A stretch of DNA of 6,409 nucleotides from the NCBI GenBank assembly GCA_028289305.1, contig JANQQO010000083.1, forward strand, positions 1 to 6,409, read 5' to 3'. The position numbers were made by a program, and so were the translations under genes. Of this stretch, positions 1 to 5,793 are shown piece by piece (the stretch's first letter is position 1; each line of letters begins with the position of its first letter). This DNA comes from Rickettsiales bacterium. Lineage in GTDB: Bacteria > Pseudomonadota > Alphaproteobacteria > Rickettsiales > JANQQO01. A model generated the notes under the pieces. The model had not been told where the DNA came from. It searched no databases and worked only from the letters and a program-made list of their open reading frames with translations.

Positions 1-1
1 C

Positions 2-421
2 GATGATACGCTGGAAGGTGGCCGGGATGATGATGCGCTGTTTGGTGGCGATGGGAATGACCTGATCACCAGTGTAAGTGGCAATGTGACCGTGGATGGT
101 GGCGCTGGAGATGATACGATTAAAATAGAGAATGCGCAGAATGCGGATATTGACGGTGGTGCTGGGGATGATGTGTTGACGGGAGATGCGGTGTTCCCAG
201 ATCCAAATGGAGATGTGATCAACACGGTGCGTGGCACGGTGGATGGTGGCGCTGGCAATGATGTGATAAAGATTGGCTCTGTGGTGCGTGGTGGTGCCGG
301 GGATGATGTGGTGCATACTGGATCGCTTGCCGTAGATGCGGTGATTGATGGTGGCACGGGTGCGGATACGCTGCGGGGTAGTGAGGGTGATGATACGCTG
401 ACCGGTGGGGCGGATGCGGAT
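2..421 (+). repeat. RTX block A, irregular
   Basis: The nonapeptides here are broken up by short inserts. Units such as VDGGAGDDTI, IDGGAGDDVL, VDGGAGNDVI, VRGGAGDDVV and IDGGTGADTL recur with 8-20 residues between them instead of running back to back. The irregular spacing suggests short stacked turns, not one long continuous beta-roll. The block continues upstream of the window. Confidence 0.8.
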
Positions 422-2284
422 CAGTTTATATTTGATTTGGAGGGGCGTGATGTAATCACCGATTTCACGCTTGAGGATCGTATCACGATTTTTGCTTCCA
501 ACGGGCTTGGTTTTGATGACCTTGATATCAGTTATGCTGGGGATACGGCGGTGATTCGCTTTGACGGGCAGGAGCGTGTGGTGGTGCAGGTGGCGTCTGG
601 CAATGCGGCAGATGTGCTGAATGCTAGCCAGTTTACGTTCTTGGAGGCAGAAGGGGAGCCGGGCGAGGTGACTTTTGGTACGCCGGAAGCGGATCAGATG
701 GATGGCAGTGCGGGGAATGACACGCTGCGCGGTGGATTTGGCGATGATACGATTAACGGGCTTGGCGGGCATGACCGGCTGGAAGGCAATTTCGATAATG
801 ATGTGCTGTTTGGTGGTGCGGGGAATGATCTGCTGCAAGGCGGCGATGGCGATGATACGCTTTATGGCGGTGTTGGCGATGACACGCTGCAAGGTGAGGG
901 CTTTAATGGCCAGGCGGGCAGTGATGTTTTTGTGATTGAGCGCAATGCAGGCGATCAGGATACGATTTTCGGCTTTGAAGCCAGTGATGCGAATGAGCGC
1001 ATTGAGCTGGTTGGGTTTGATATTCCCGATTTTGCAGCGTTGGATCTTTCGCTGGAAGGAAATACCGCCACGGTGGATTTGGGCGATGGGCAGACGCTGT
1101 CACTGGTGGTGTTTGATGGGATTGAGAATCTCGATGCCAGCGATTTTAGCTTAGAAGAAGGGGCAGAGACGATTACCGGTACGCCGAATAATGATGTGCT
1201 CCCGGGCACGGCGGAAGATGATACGATGCTTGGGCTTGCTGGGGATGATGTGCTGGTTGGTTTTGCGGGCGATGATCTATTGGATGGCGGCGATGGCGCG
1301 GATACGCTGCTGGGTGGTGCGGGCGATGATACGCTGATGGGTGGCAGTAGGGCGGATGTGTTAGACGGTGGTGAAGGGTATGATGTGGTATCGTATGCGA
1401 ATAGTGATCAGGGTGTTTTACTGGCGTTTACCGAAGAGGGGCTGGTCTTGGCACGGCAAAAATCGAGCGATGGTGGCGATACGCTGATCTCGATTGAGGC
1501 GGTGGAAGCCACCCTGCATGATGATACGATTGTGGGTTCTGTGGATGCGCAGGATTATACGTCGATCAATGCGCTGGAGGGCGATGATACCTTCGTGATT
1601 CCGGCGGGCAATGTTGTGAATGCGGATGTGTTTATGCTGGCGCCGATATTGGATGGTGGCACGGGGGATGATACCTTGGTATTGCAGGGTGAAAGCGGCG
1701 GTGAAGCCGATTTGCAGACTAATATTGCCAGTGTGGGTGGGTTATTCCAGCTGGTGAATATCGAGAATGTGCGCGGTAGTGATGGGGCCGATATAGCATT
1801 TGGGAGTGAAGAGCATAATCTCCTAGAAGGCGCTGCAGGCAATGATATGTTGAATGGCCGCGAAGGAGATGATGAATTATTCGGCGGTGCGGGTGCGGAT
1901 ATGCTGCGTGGCGGTAAAGATAATGATGTAGTGGTGGGTGATGCGGGAGACGATATGTTGTTTGGGGATCTGGGCGATGATACGCTGATAGGCGGTGCAG
2001 GAAGCGATACGCTGACCGGTGGTGAGGGTGCGGATGTGTTTGTGGTGGATTTGGCCGCAAGCGCCAAGGAGCTGGCGATTGCAGATGTGATCACCGATTT
2101 TACGCAAGGCGAGGATGTGTTGGATTTCTCCGTGTTTGGGTTAGGAGAAGGCAAAGGCACCGGCTTGGATGCAGTGAATGTGATTTACCCTGCGCAGAAT
2201 GCCACACTTATTGCGGTGGATGGCGTGGTGGTGGCACAGCTGGAGGGGAGTGTTGCTTTGACCGAAGAGGATTTTATATTTTAA
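2..2284 (+). CDS. RTX (hemolysin-type calcium-binding repeat) secreted protein, 5'-truncated by the window edge
   Basis: The frame is open from base 2 and already encodes RTX repeats (DDTLEGG, GGDGNDLI) before the first possible start, a GTG at 86, so the true start lies upstream; 760 residues are visible. Four blocks of glycine/aspartate nonapeptides (GGxGxDxLx) are separated by beta-rich spacers. The first two spacers resemble the final domain: ADQFIF...DVITDF...ASQFTF at about 410-642, and SDVFVIE...DTIFGF...ASDFSL at about 914-1154. A spacer at about 1376-1545 has the SYANSDQGV...DTLISIEAVE pattern common between RTX blocks. The C-terminus has ADVFVVDL, DVITDFTQGEDVLDF and a final DFIF. 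In known RTX proteins the nonapeptides bind Ca2+ and fold into parallel beta-rolls after type I (ABC transporter/TolC) export, guided by an uncleaved C-terminal signal. No catalytic motif is visible, so protease, lipase, adhesin or S-layer roles cannot be told apart. No hlyB/hlyD-like gene is in the window. Family assignment is firm; function is unknown. Confidence 0.93.
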   Translation, partial: DDTLEGGRDDDALFGGDGNDLITSVSGNVTVDGGAGDDTIKIENAQNADIDGGAGDDVLTGDAVFPDPNGDVINTVRGTVDGGAGNDVIKIGSVVRGGAGDDVVHTGSLAVDAVIDGGTGADTLRGSEGDDTLTGGADADQFIFDLEGRDVITDFTLEDRITIFASNGLGFDDLDISYAGDTAVIRFDGQERVVVQVASGNAADVLNASQFTFLEAEGEPGEVTFGTPEADQMDGSAGNDTLRGGFGDDTINGLGGHDRLEGNFDNDVLFGGAGNDLLQGGDGDDTLYGGVGDDTLQGEGFNGQAGSDVFVIERNAGDQDTIFGFEASDANERIELVGFDIPDFAALDLSLEGNTATVDLGDGQTLSLVVFDGIENLDASDFSLEEGAETITGTPNNDVLPGTAEDDTMLGLAGDDVLVGFAGDDLLDGGDGADTLLGGAGDDTLMGGSRADVLDGGEGYDVVSYANSDQGVLLAFTEEGLVLARQKSSDGGDTLISIEAVEATLHDDTIVGSVDAQDYTSINALEGDDTFVIPAGNVVNADVFMLAPILDGGTGDDTLVLQGESGGEADLQTNIASVGGLFQLVNIENVRGSDGADIAFGSEEHNLLEGAAGNDMLNGREGDDELFGGAGADMLRGGKDNDVVVGDAGDDMLFGDLGDDTLIGGAGSDTLTGGEGADVFVVDLAASAKELAIADVITDFTQGEDVLDFSVFGLGEGKGTGLDAVNVIYPAQNATLIAVDGVVVAQLEGSVALTEEDFIF
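677..902 (+). repeat. RTX block B, about eight phased nonapeptides
   Basis: After a GTPEADQMDG lead-in come seven consecutive nine-residue units with no slippage: SAGNDTLRG, GFGDDTING, LGGHDRLEG, NFDNDVLFG, GAGNDLLQG, GDGDDTLYG and GVGDDTLQG. This regular phasing is what a calcium-binding parallel beta-roll needs. At DNA level it gives a 27-base period rich in gatgatacg. Confidence 0.88.
1178..1384 (+). repeat. RTX block C, about seven phased nonapeptides
   Basis: The block opens with GTPNNDVLPG, closely like the GTPEADQMDG opening of block B. It runs in phase through TAEDDTMLG, LAGDDVLVG, FAGDDLLDG, GDGADTLLG, GAGDDTLMG and GSRADVLDG to GEGYDVVSY. The shared opening and similar length suggest that blocks B and C arose by duplication of a larger module. 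Confidence 0.88.
1802..2035 (+). repeat. RTX block D, phased nonapeptides before the secretion domain
   Basis: From EEHNLLEG the units run in register: AAGNDMLNG, REGDDELFG, GAGADMLRG, GKDNDVVVG, DAGDDMLFG, DLGDDTLIG and GAGSDTLTG, ending in GEGADVFVV at the domain boundary. A repeat block directly before the C-terminal secretion domain is the usual order in type I-secreted RTX proteins. Confidence 0.88.
2030..2281 (+). other. C-terminal type I secretion-type domain of the RTX protein
   Basis: This region encodes the last 84 residues. It has the pattern seen at the end of serralysin-like and other RTX exoproteins: ADVFVVD, then DVITDFTQGEDVLDFS, then beta strands (AVNVIYPAQNATLIAV), and a terminal acidic-hydrophobic DFIF. 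In the family this part follows the beta-roll and carries the signal read by the type I export apparatus. The assignment rests on pattern likeness; which transporter serves it cannot be told from this window. Confidence 0.75.
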
Positions 2285-2288
2285 GGGG

Positions 2289-2309
2289 TTAGGATTAGGG
2301 ATTTAGGAT
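2289..2309 (+). repeat. Three degenerate TTAGGAT heptamers
   Basis: Just after the RTX stop codon the sequence reads ttaggat, tagggat, ttaggat in direct succession. The outer copies are identical and the middle one differs at two positions. Three copies are too few to imply a function; it may be a simple-sequence slippage product. Confidence 0.5.
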
Positions 2310-2333
2310 CTGGGGAAGTTAATGGTTAATGCT

Positions 2334-2404
2334 GTCATTCCAGCGCACGCTGGAATCCAGGGGATTTAAATTGATACTGGATCCCAGCTCAAGGCTGGGA
2401 TGAC
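2334..2404. repeat. Twin-hairpin palindromic intergenic element (GTCATTCC...GGGATGAC type)
   Basis: Two hairpins lie side by side within a larger inverted repeat. The left hairpin pairs 2337-2345 with 2348-2356 (attccagcg/cgctggaat, two-base loop). The right pairs 2381-2388 with 2394-2401 (atcccagc/gctgggat, five-base loop). Across the element, gtcattccagc at 2334-2344 pairs with gctgggatgac at 2394-2404 with one mismatch, and gctggaatccag at 2349-2360 pairs with ctggatcccagc at 2377-2388 with one mismatch. From general knowledge, elements with GTCATTCC/GGAATGAC-like ends are dispersed in many copies in several proteobacterial genomes. Lying 50 bases after the RTX stop codon, it could also act as an mRNA 3'-end stem, but no T-run follows it, so a classical intrinsic terminator is not supported. 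Confidence 0.75.
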
Positions 2405-2498
2405 GCGGAAGTGGTTGGGATGGTAAGGGTGTTTCTTCCTAAGTATACTATTATATTACAACACTTTAACCCCCCTTCACTAAAACCTGTTTGCTTTT

Positions 2499-2507
2499 TG
2501 TGGATAA
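2499..2507 (-). promoter_or_regulatory. Perfect DnaA-box sequence
   Basis: The + strand reads tgtggataa, the exact complement of the high-affinity DnaA box TTATCCACA. It lies just downstream of an A+T-rich stretch, in non-coding DNA upstream of rne. A one-mismatch variant (tgtgtatca) occurs at 2658-2666. A single perfect box is not an origin. It could be a DnaA-responsive control site for rne or a chance match. Confidence 0.4.
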
Positions 2508-2701
2508 GTGTGGAATGATGGCGGTTAGGAGATTTTGCTACCATACCGGTGATTGTTTGTAAGGAAAAGGTAGTGATGGCGTGAGAGTAAATCCGCCAAC
2601 CGGTGATGGAAGCGTTAGTCCCTCGTTAACTTTAAAAAACATAGTTTTAACACAGGATGTGTATCATGCAGAACACGCGGCATCTGTGGCATTTTGGATT
2701 T

Positions 2702-2724
2702 GCGGGAGGCACGGTGCCTCACGC
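2702..2724 (+). promoter_or_regulatory. Strong hairpin in the rne leader
   Basis: The sequence gaggcac at 2706-2712 pairs perfectly with gtgcctc at 2714-2720. Beyond one G/A mismatch the stem continues with gcg at 2702-2704 and cgc at 2722-2724, giving ten pairs in total. With only one base between the arms, the innermost pair must open to leave a three-base loop. It lies about 145 bases before the rne start. No T-run follows, so a terminator is unlikely; an RNA control element or RNase E self-cleavage structure is possible but not shown. Confidence 0.45.
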
Positions 2725-2854
2725 GGCAGCGCCTGCGGGAATTCTGTCTGACATACACACAGCGTTATTTAATACGACCAATATGATGTTCAACATAGAC
2801 TCGCGCCGTGGTGATAGTGATCACGCGTATAACGCCGGCGGGAGTGACCTAATA

Positions 2855-2859
2855 CGGAG
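2855..2859 (+). promoter_or_regulatory. rne: Ribosome binding site of rne
   Basis: The sequence cggag sits eight bases before the ATG at 2868. It supports this start, which also gives the family-typical N-terminus MTKRMLIDAAH. Confidence 0.7.
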
Positions 2860-2867
2860 TACTAATC

Positions 2868-5129
2868 ATGACCAAGCGTATGCTGATCGATGCTGCGCAC
2901 GCCGGAGAAGTGCGTGTAGCAGTGGTAGAGAACCAACAATTAGAGGAATTTGACTTTGAAAGCGCGAGCAAGAAACAAATTAAAGGAAATGTCTATCTTG
3001 CGAAGGTAACGCGCGTTGAGCCGTCACTGCAGGCGGCATTCGTCGAATATGGCGGGTCGAAACAAGGGTTTTTGCCCTTCTCTGAAATTCATTACGATTA
3101 TTTTAGCATCCCAGTAGCGGATAAGAAGAAGCTTGCCTCCGAAGCAGCGGGCTTAGAGCCTGCCGATGAGACCGAAGATGAGGAGGCAGCAGCGGATGAG
3201 GGATCTACCGCTGAGGCTGCAGAGGAAGAGACAGAAGGCGCAGAAGACGGCGAGGCTGAGGGCGATGCGGCGGAAAATGCGGAAGATGAGTTTGATGTGC
3301 CGATCAAACGCTCTACTTTTTATCGCAAATATAAGATTCAGGAAGTCATCAAGCGCAACCAGATCTTGCTGGTGCAGGTGATTAAGGAAGAACGCGGGAA
3401 TAAGGGCGCGTCGCTGACCACCTATATTTCGCTCGCTGGGCGGTATTGTGTGTTTATGCCCAATACGGGTAAGCAAGGCGGTGTATCGCGGCGGATTAGC
3501 TCGTTTGAAGACCGTAAGCGCTTGAAGAGCATTTTATCGGATCTGGAGACGCCGAAAGGCTCGAGCCTGATTATTCGTACCGCTGGGCTGGATCGTAAAA
3601 AGCCGGAGATTAAGCGGGATTTGACCTATCTTACGAAGATGTGGGATGAGATTCGTGATTGTACGGTGTCATCCACCGCACCGACGCTGGTCTATGAAGA
3701 AGGCAATATCGTTAAACGTGCGGTGCGCGATTTTTACGATAGCGATATCGATGAAGTAGTGGTGGAGGGTGAAGAGGCCCTCAAACGCACCAAGGATTTC
3801 ATGAAAATGATGATGCCAAGCCATGTGCGCCGGGTGAAGGAATGTAAAGAGAAGGGCATTTTCTGGTATTACCAGATCGAGGACCAGCTGGCGGAGCTCT
3901 ATGAGAATACCGTGTATTTGAAATCGGGTGGGTATATCGTGATTAACCCAACCGAGGCGCTGGTATCGATTGATGTGAACTCGGGCCGCTCAACGCGTGA
4001 GCGGAATATCGAAGAAACGGCGGTGAAGACGAATATCGAAGCGGCGAATGAAGTCGCACGGCAGTTGCGCTTGCGTGATTTGGCTGGGCTGATCGTGATC
4101 GATTTTATCGATATGCTGTCGCTGAGGAATAAGCGCGCGGTGGAGCGTGAGCTGAAACAAGCGCTGGCGCGGGATCGTGCGCGGATTCAGGTAGGGCGTA
4201 TTAGCACGTTTGGACTGCTTGAGATGTCGCGGCAGCGACTGCGTTCAAGCCTGGTGGAAGCGAATACCGTGACCTGTCCACGCTGTAATGGTGTGGGGTA
4301 TGTGCGTTCGCATAACTCTACGTCTTTGATGTTGGTGCGGGCGATACGCGCCGAAGCGCAGAAAGGCAAAGCGGAAGAAGTGACGCTGCGCTGTTCGGTG
4401 GAAATGGCGTATTACTTGCTGAATAACCATCGTCAGGATCTGATGCAGATTGAACACGATGCGGGTGTGAAAGTGCTGGTGCAGGGCGATGATACGTTTA
4501 CCGGCACGCAGCATGGCTTTGGCAGTGGCCGGAAGCAACAGCAGCAGCGGCGGTCTTCGTCACAGCAACAGCAGGGCCGTGAAGGCCGTGGTGGCCGCGG
4601 CGGACGCAGAGGCTCTGGGCGCGGCTATAAGCGCGATGATGAGGATAAGCGTGGTGGACGTTCGCGGCGTGATGAGGAATCAGACGCAGCGCCAGAAGCA
4701 GCGGAGGCTGAAATATCAGAGTCCGCGCCGGCAGAGGCGCATGATGAACCCGCGCCGGGCAATAGTGTTGATGAAAAAGAAGCCGATACGAAAAACACGA
4801 GGCGCCGCGGTGGTGGGCGTACGCGTACGCCGCGCGGCGGGAAGAGTGGAAACGCACGCAGCGCACGTGGTGGCAATAGCCGTAAGCGTGACAGCCACGA
4901 CGCAGAGGATGATGCGATAGGGAATCGTGACCCGGAGGAAGAAGGACATAGTGCTTCCCGCGGCAATCGACGCGGTGGACGCCGCCGTGCGAGTGGGCGC
5001 GATGAGAGAGTAGAGGCATTGCCGCGTGGTAATGCTGCTCCCGATATAATAGCAGAAGCCGAGCCTTCCTTAGCAGAAGGCGATGCCTCGACGCTTAGGG
5101 GGTTGTGGAAGAAGATCTCTACAAAGTAA
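2868..5129 (+). CDS. rne: Ribonuclease E (RNase E/G family), alphaproteobacterial type
   Basis: This 753-residue endoribonuclease starts mRNA decay and processes structured RNAs, cutting single-stranded A/U-rich sites and organising the RNA degradosome. The N-terminus MTKRMLIDAAH leads into an S1 RNA-binding domain (about 36-195) interrupted by an acidic, Ala/Glu-rich insert (about 91-143). The 5'-monophosphate sensor region contains RTAG (237-240). The DNase I-like catalytic part carries SIDVNSG with D369 and N371, and VIDFIDM with D412/D415, matching the E. coli metal-binding Asp303/Asn305 and Asp346 region. CPRC at 470-473 matches the Zn-link cysteines that join subunits in the tetramer. 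After about residue 545 comes a disordered scaffold with glutamine runs and RG-rich basic patches (about 570-603, 645-673, 696-712) alternating with acidic stretches. The C-terminus, LRGLWKKISTK, resembles the GWW motif by which Caulobacter RNase E binds PNPase. The gene has a long leader and is followed by a large palindrome. Identity is very secure; partner binding is inferred. Confidence 0.97.
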   Translation: MTKRMLIDAAHAGEVRVAVVENQQLEEFDFESASKKQIKGNVYLAKVTRVEPSLQAAFVEYGGSKQGFLPFSEIHYDYFSIPVADKKKLASEAAGLEPADETEDEEAAADEGSTAEAAEEETEGAEDGEAEGDAAENAEDEFDVPIKRSTFYRKYKIQEVIKRNQILLVQVIKEERGNKGASLTTYISLAGRYCVFMPNTGKQGGVSRRISSFEDRKRLKSILSDLETPKGSSLIIRTAGLDRKKPEIKRDLTYLTKMWDEIRDCTVSSTAPTLVYEEGNIVKRAVRDFYDSDIDEVVVEGEEALKRTKDFMKMMMPSHVRRVKECKEKGIFWYYQIEDQLAELYENTVYLKSGGYIVINPTEALVSIDVNSGRSTRERNIEETAVKTNIEAANEVARQLRLRDLAGLIVIDFIDMLSLRNKRAVERELKQALARDRARIQVGRISTFGLLEMSRQRLRSSLVEANTVTCPRCNGVGYVRSHNSTSLMLVRAIRAEAQKGKAEEVTLRCSVEMAYYLLNNHRQDLMQIEHDAGVKVLVQGDDTFTGTQHGFGSGRKQQQQRRSSSQQQQGREGRGGRGGRRGSGRGYKRDDEDKRGGRSRRDEESDAAPEAAEAEISESAPAEAHDEPAPGNSVDEKEADTKNTRRRGGGRTRTPRGGKSGNARSARGGNSRKRDSHDAEDDAIGNRDPEEEGHSASRGNRRGGRRRASGRDERVEALPRGNAAPDIIAEAEPSLAEGDASTLRGLWKKISTK

Positions 5130-5272
5130 AAATGCCTGCTACACTCTACTAGCATGGCCTGCAAATAGCGTTCCCTTAAGCTTCCGGTGCTCAAGTAGTT
5201 ATTCTACGATCCGCTCCGGTTCTTAAGGGAACACTATTTTCGTCACATGCTAGCGAGTGTTACAGGCATTTT
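5129..5272. repeat. 144-base interrupted palindrome at the 3' end of rne
   Basis: Six matched arm pairs nest in order: aaaatgcctg 5129-5138 with 5263-5272, acactc 5141-5146 with 5255-5260, ctagcatg 5149-5156 with 5246-5253, aaatag 5163-5168 with 5234-5239, gttcccttaag 5170-5180 with 5222-5232, and ccgg 5184-5187 with 5216-5219. That makes 45 pairs separated by small internal loops. The tip may hold a further gtag/ctac stem (5195-5198 with 5204-5207). The element starts on the last base of the rne TAA codon and ends 29 bases before dsbB. As RNA it would form a very long stem able to shield the rne 3' end or end transcription, with Ts at 5269-5272 at its foot. As DNA its ends look like those of a small non-autonomous mobile or palindromic element, but I see no clear target-site duplication and no second copy here. 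Confidence 0.85.
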
Positions 5273-5287
5273 GCGCAGCCTATTTTT

Positions 5288-5292
5288 AGGAG
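5288..5292 (+). promoter_or_regulatory. Ribosome binding site of the dsbB-like gene
   Basis: The sequence aggag lies nine bases before the ATG at 5302. Another ATG at 5298 is in a different frame, so 5302 is the correct start for the membrane protein. No convincing promoter is visible between the palindrome and this site. Confidence 0.65.
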
Positions 5293-5301
5293 ATCTAATG
5301 T

Positions 5302-5793
5302 ATGATAGGTGTATGGTTGGATAGGGTAGCAGCGCAGCCGGCGCTGGTGTTGCTGGTGTTAAGCGGTGCATCGCTCGCTGCGGCGTTGGTGTCGCAATAT
5401 GGCTTTGGCTTACATCCGTGCATCCTTTGTTTATATCAGCGCGTACCTTACGGTGTGGTGATGGCCGCTGCTGGGGTGGCATTGTTTTTCAGGCAGAATA
5501 GACAGGTGATACGCGCGCTATTGGCGCTGAGTGCGCTTGCTTTTGTGGTGGGTGCGGGAATCGCATTGTATCATGTTGGTGTGGAGCAGCATTGGTGGCA
5601 GGGCGCTGGCGGGTGTTCTGGCGCCGGTGATGCGGCGGATATTGAGGCGTTGCGCGCGCAGATATTGGGCAGTGACATTGTGCGCTGCGATGAGCCGGAA
5701 TTGGTGGTGCTCGGGATTTCCATGGCGGGGTATAATGTGCTTTACTCGCTGGCGTTGGTGGGGGTATGTTGGTGGCTCTGGAGGCGTGTATGA
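5302..5793 (+). CDS. dsbB: DsbB-family disulfide bond formation protein (inner membrane thiol:quinone oxidoreductase)
   Basis: This 163-residue protein is nearly all hydrophobic, with four predicted membrane segments at about 13-32, 48-63, 70-90 and 134-158. The first pair of redox cysteines is in PCILCLYQR (C40, C43), the CxxC at the start of the second segment that is a hallmark of DsbB. The second pair is in the long periplasmic loop (C105 in GGCSG, C129 in VRCDE). YHVGVEQHWW just before the loop is typical of the alphaproteobacterial members. In the family, the loop cysteines reoxidise DsbA-like periplasmic thiol oxidases and the CxxC pair passes electrons to ubiquinone. The stop codon overlaps the coq7 start (ATGA), indicating an operon with translational coupling. 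C156 near the end is an extra cysteine of no known role. Some alphaproteobacterial DsbB-like proteins (DsbI type) prefer other partners, so the exact substrate is uncertain. Confidence 0.92.
   Translation: MIGVWLDRVAAQPALVLLVLSGASLAAALVSQYGFGLHPCILCLYQRVPYGVVMAAAGVALFFRQNRQVIRALLALSALAFVVGAGIALYHVGVEQHWWQGAGGCSGAGDAADIEALRAQILGSDIVRCDEPELVVLGISMAGYNVLYSLALVGVCWWLWRRV
5780..5784 (+). promoter_or_regulatory. coq7: Ribosome binding site of coq7, inside the end of dsbB
   Basis: The sequence ggagg lies five bases before the ATG at 5790. It favours that start over the in-frame ATG at 5766, which would add eight residues (MLVALEAC) unlike a Coq7 N-terminus. Confidence 0.75.

Larger units (their letters stand above)
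2405..2867 (+). other. Gene-free region with the presumed promoter and long leader of rne
   Basis: No convincing gene was found in these 463 bases. The part at about 2438-2475 is A+T-rich and contains -10-like hexamers (TATACT at 2444, TATATT at 2452) without a matching -35 at normal spacing. The pair TTGCTA (2535-2540) and TGTAAG (2558-2563), 17 bases apart, is the best-spaced sigma70-like candidate but each half matches only 4 of 6 positions. The nine-mer accggtgat occurs at 2545 and 2599. From about 2650 to the rne start the sequence is GC-richer and structured, as expected for a leader RNA. Long, structured rne leaders used in autoregulation are known from enterobacteria; whether that applies here is inference. 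Confidence 0.5.

Noticed and set aside
1555..2160. Long minus-strand open frame opposite the RTX gene
   Set aside because: It is rich in Ser, Pro and Ala, as expected from the complement of Gly/Asp repeat codons. It has no recognisable family, and the opposite strand is clearly coding.
2438..2520. Chromosomal replication origin
   Set aside because: There is only one perfect DnaA box and one near-match, with no box cluster and no usual origin neighbour genes; kept only as a possible DnaA site.
4498..5194. Minus-strand and alternative-frame open frames within the 3' part of rne
   Set aside because: They mirror the low-complexity RG-rich and acidic codons of the RNase E tail, and their products are His/Ser/Pro/Arg-rich with no domain.
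5274..5283. Ten-base match gcgcagccta shared with the minus strand near 6374-6383
   Set aside because: A single short match is expected by chance in a window of this size, and the flanks do not align.
5260..5286. Promoter for dsbB (TTACAG and TATTTT)
   Set aside because: The spacer is 15 bases, the -35 half lies in the palindrome arm, and the start of transcription would fall on the ribosome binding site.
5766..5789. Earlier in-frame ATG for coq7
   Set aside because: It adds eight residues unlike Coq7 proteins, whereas the ATG at 5790 has a good ggagg at five bases and the classic ATGA overlap.
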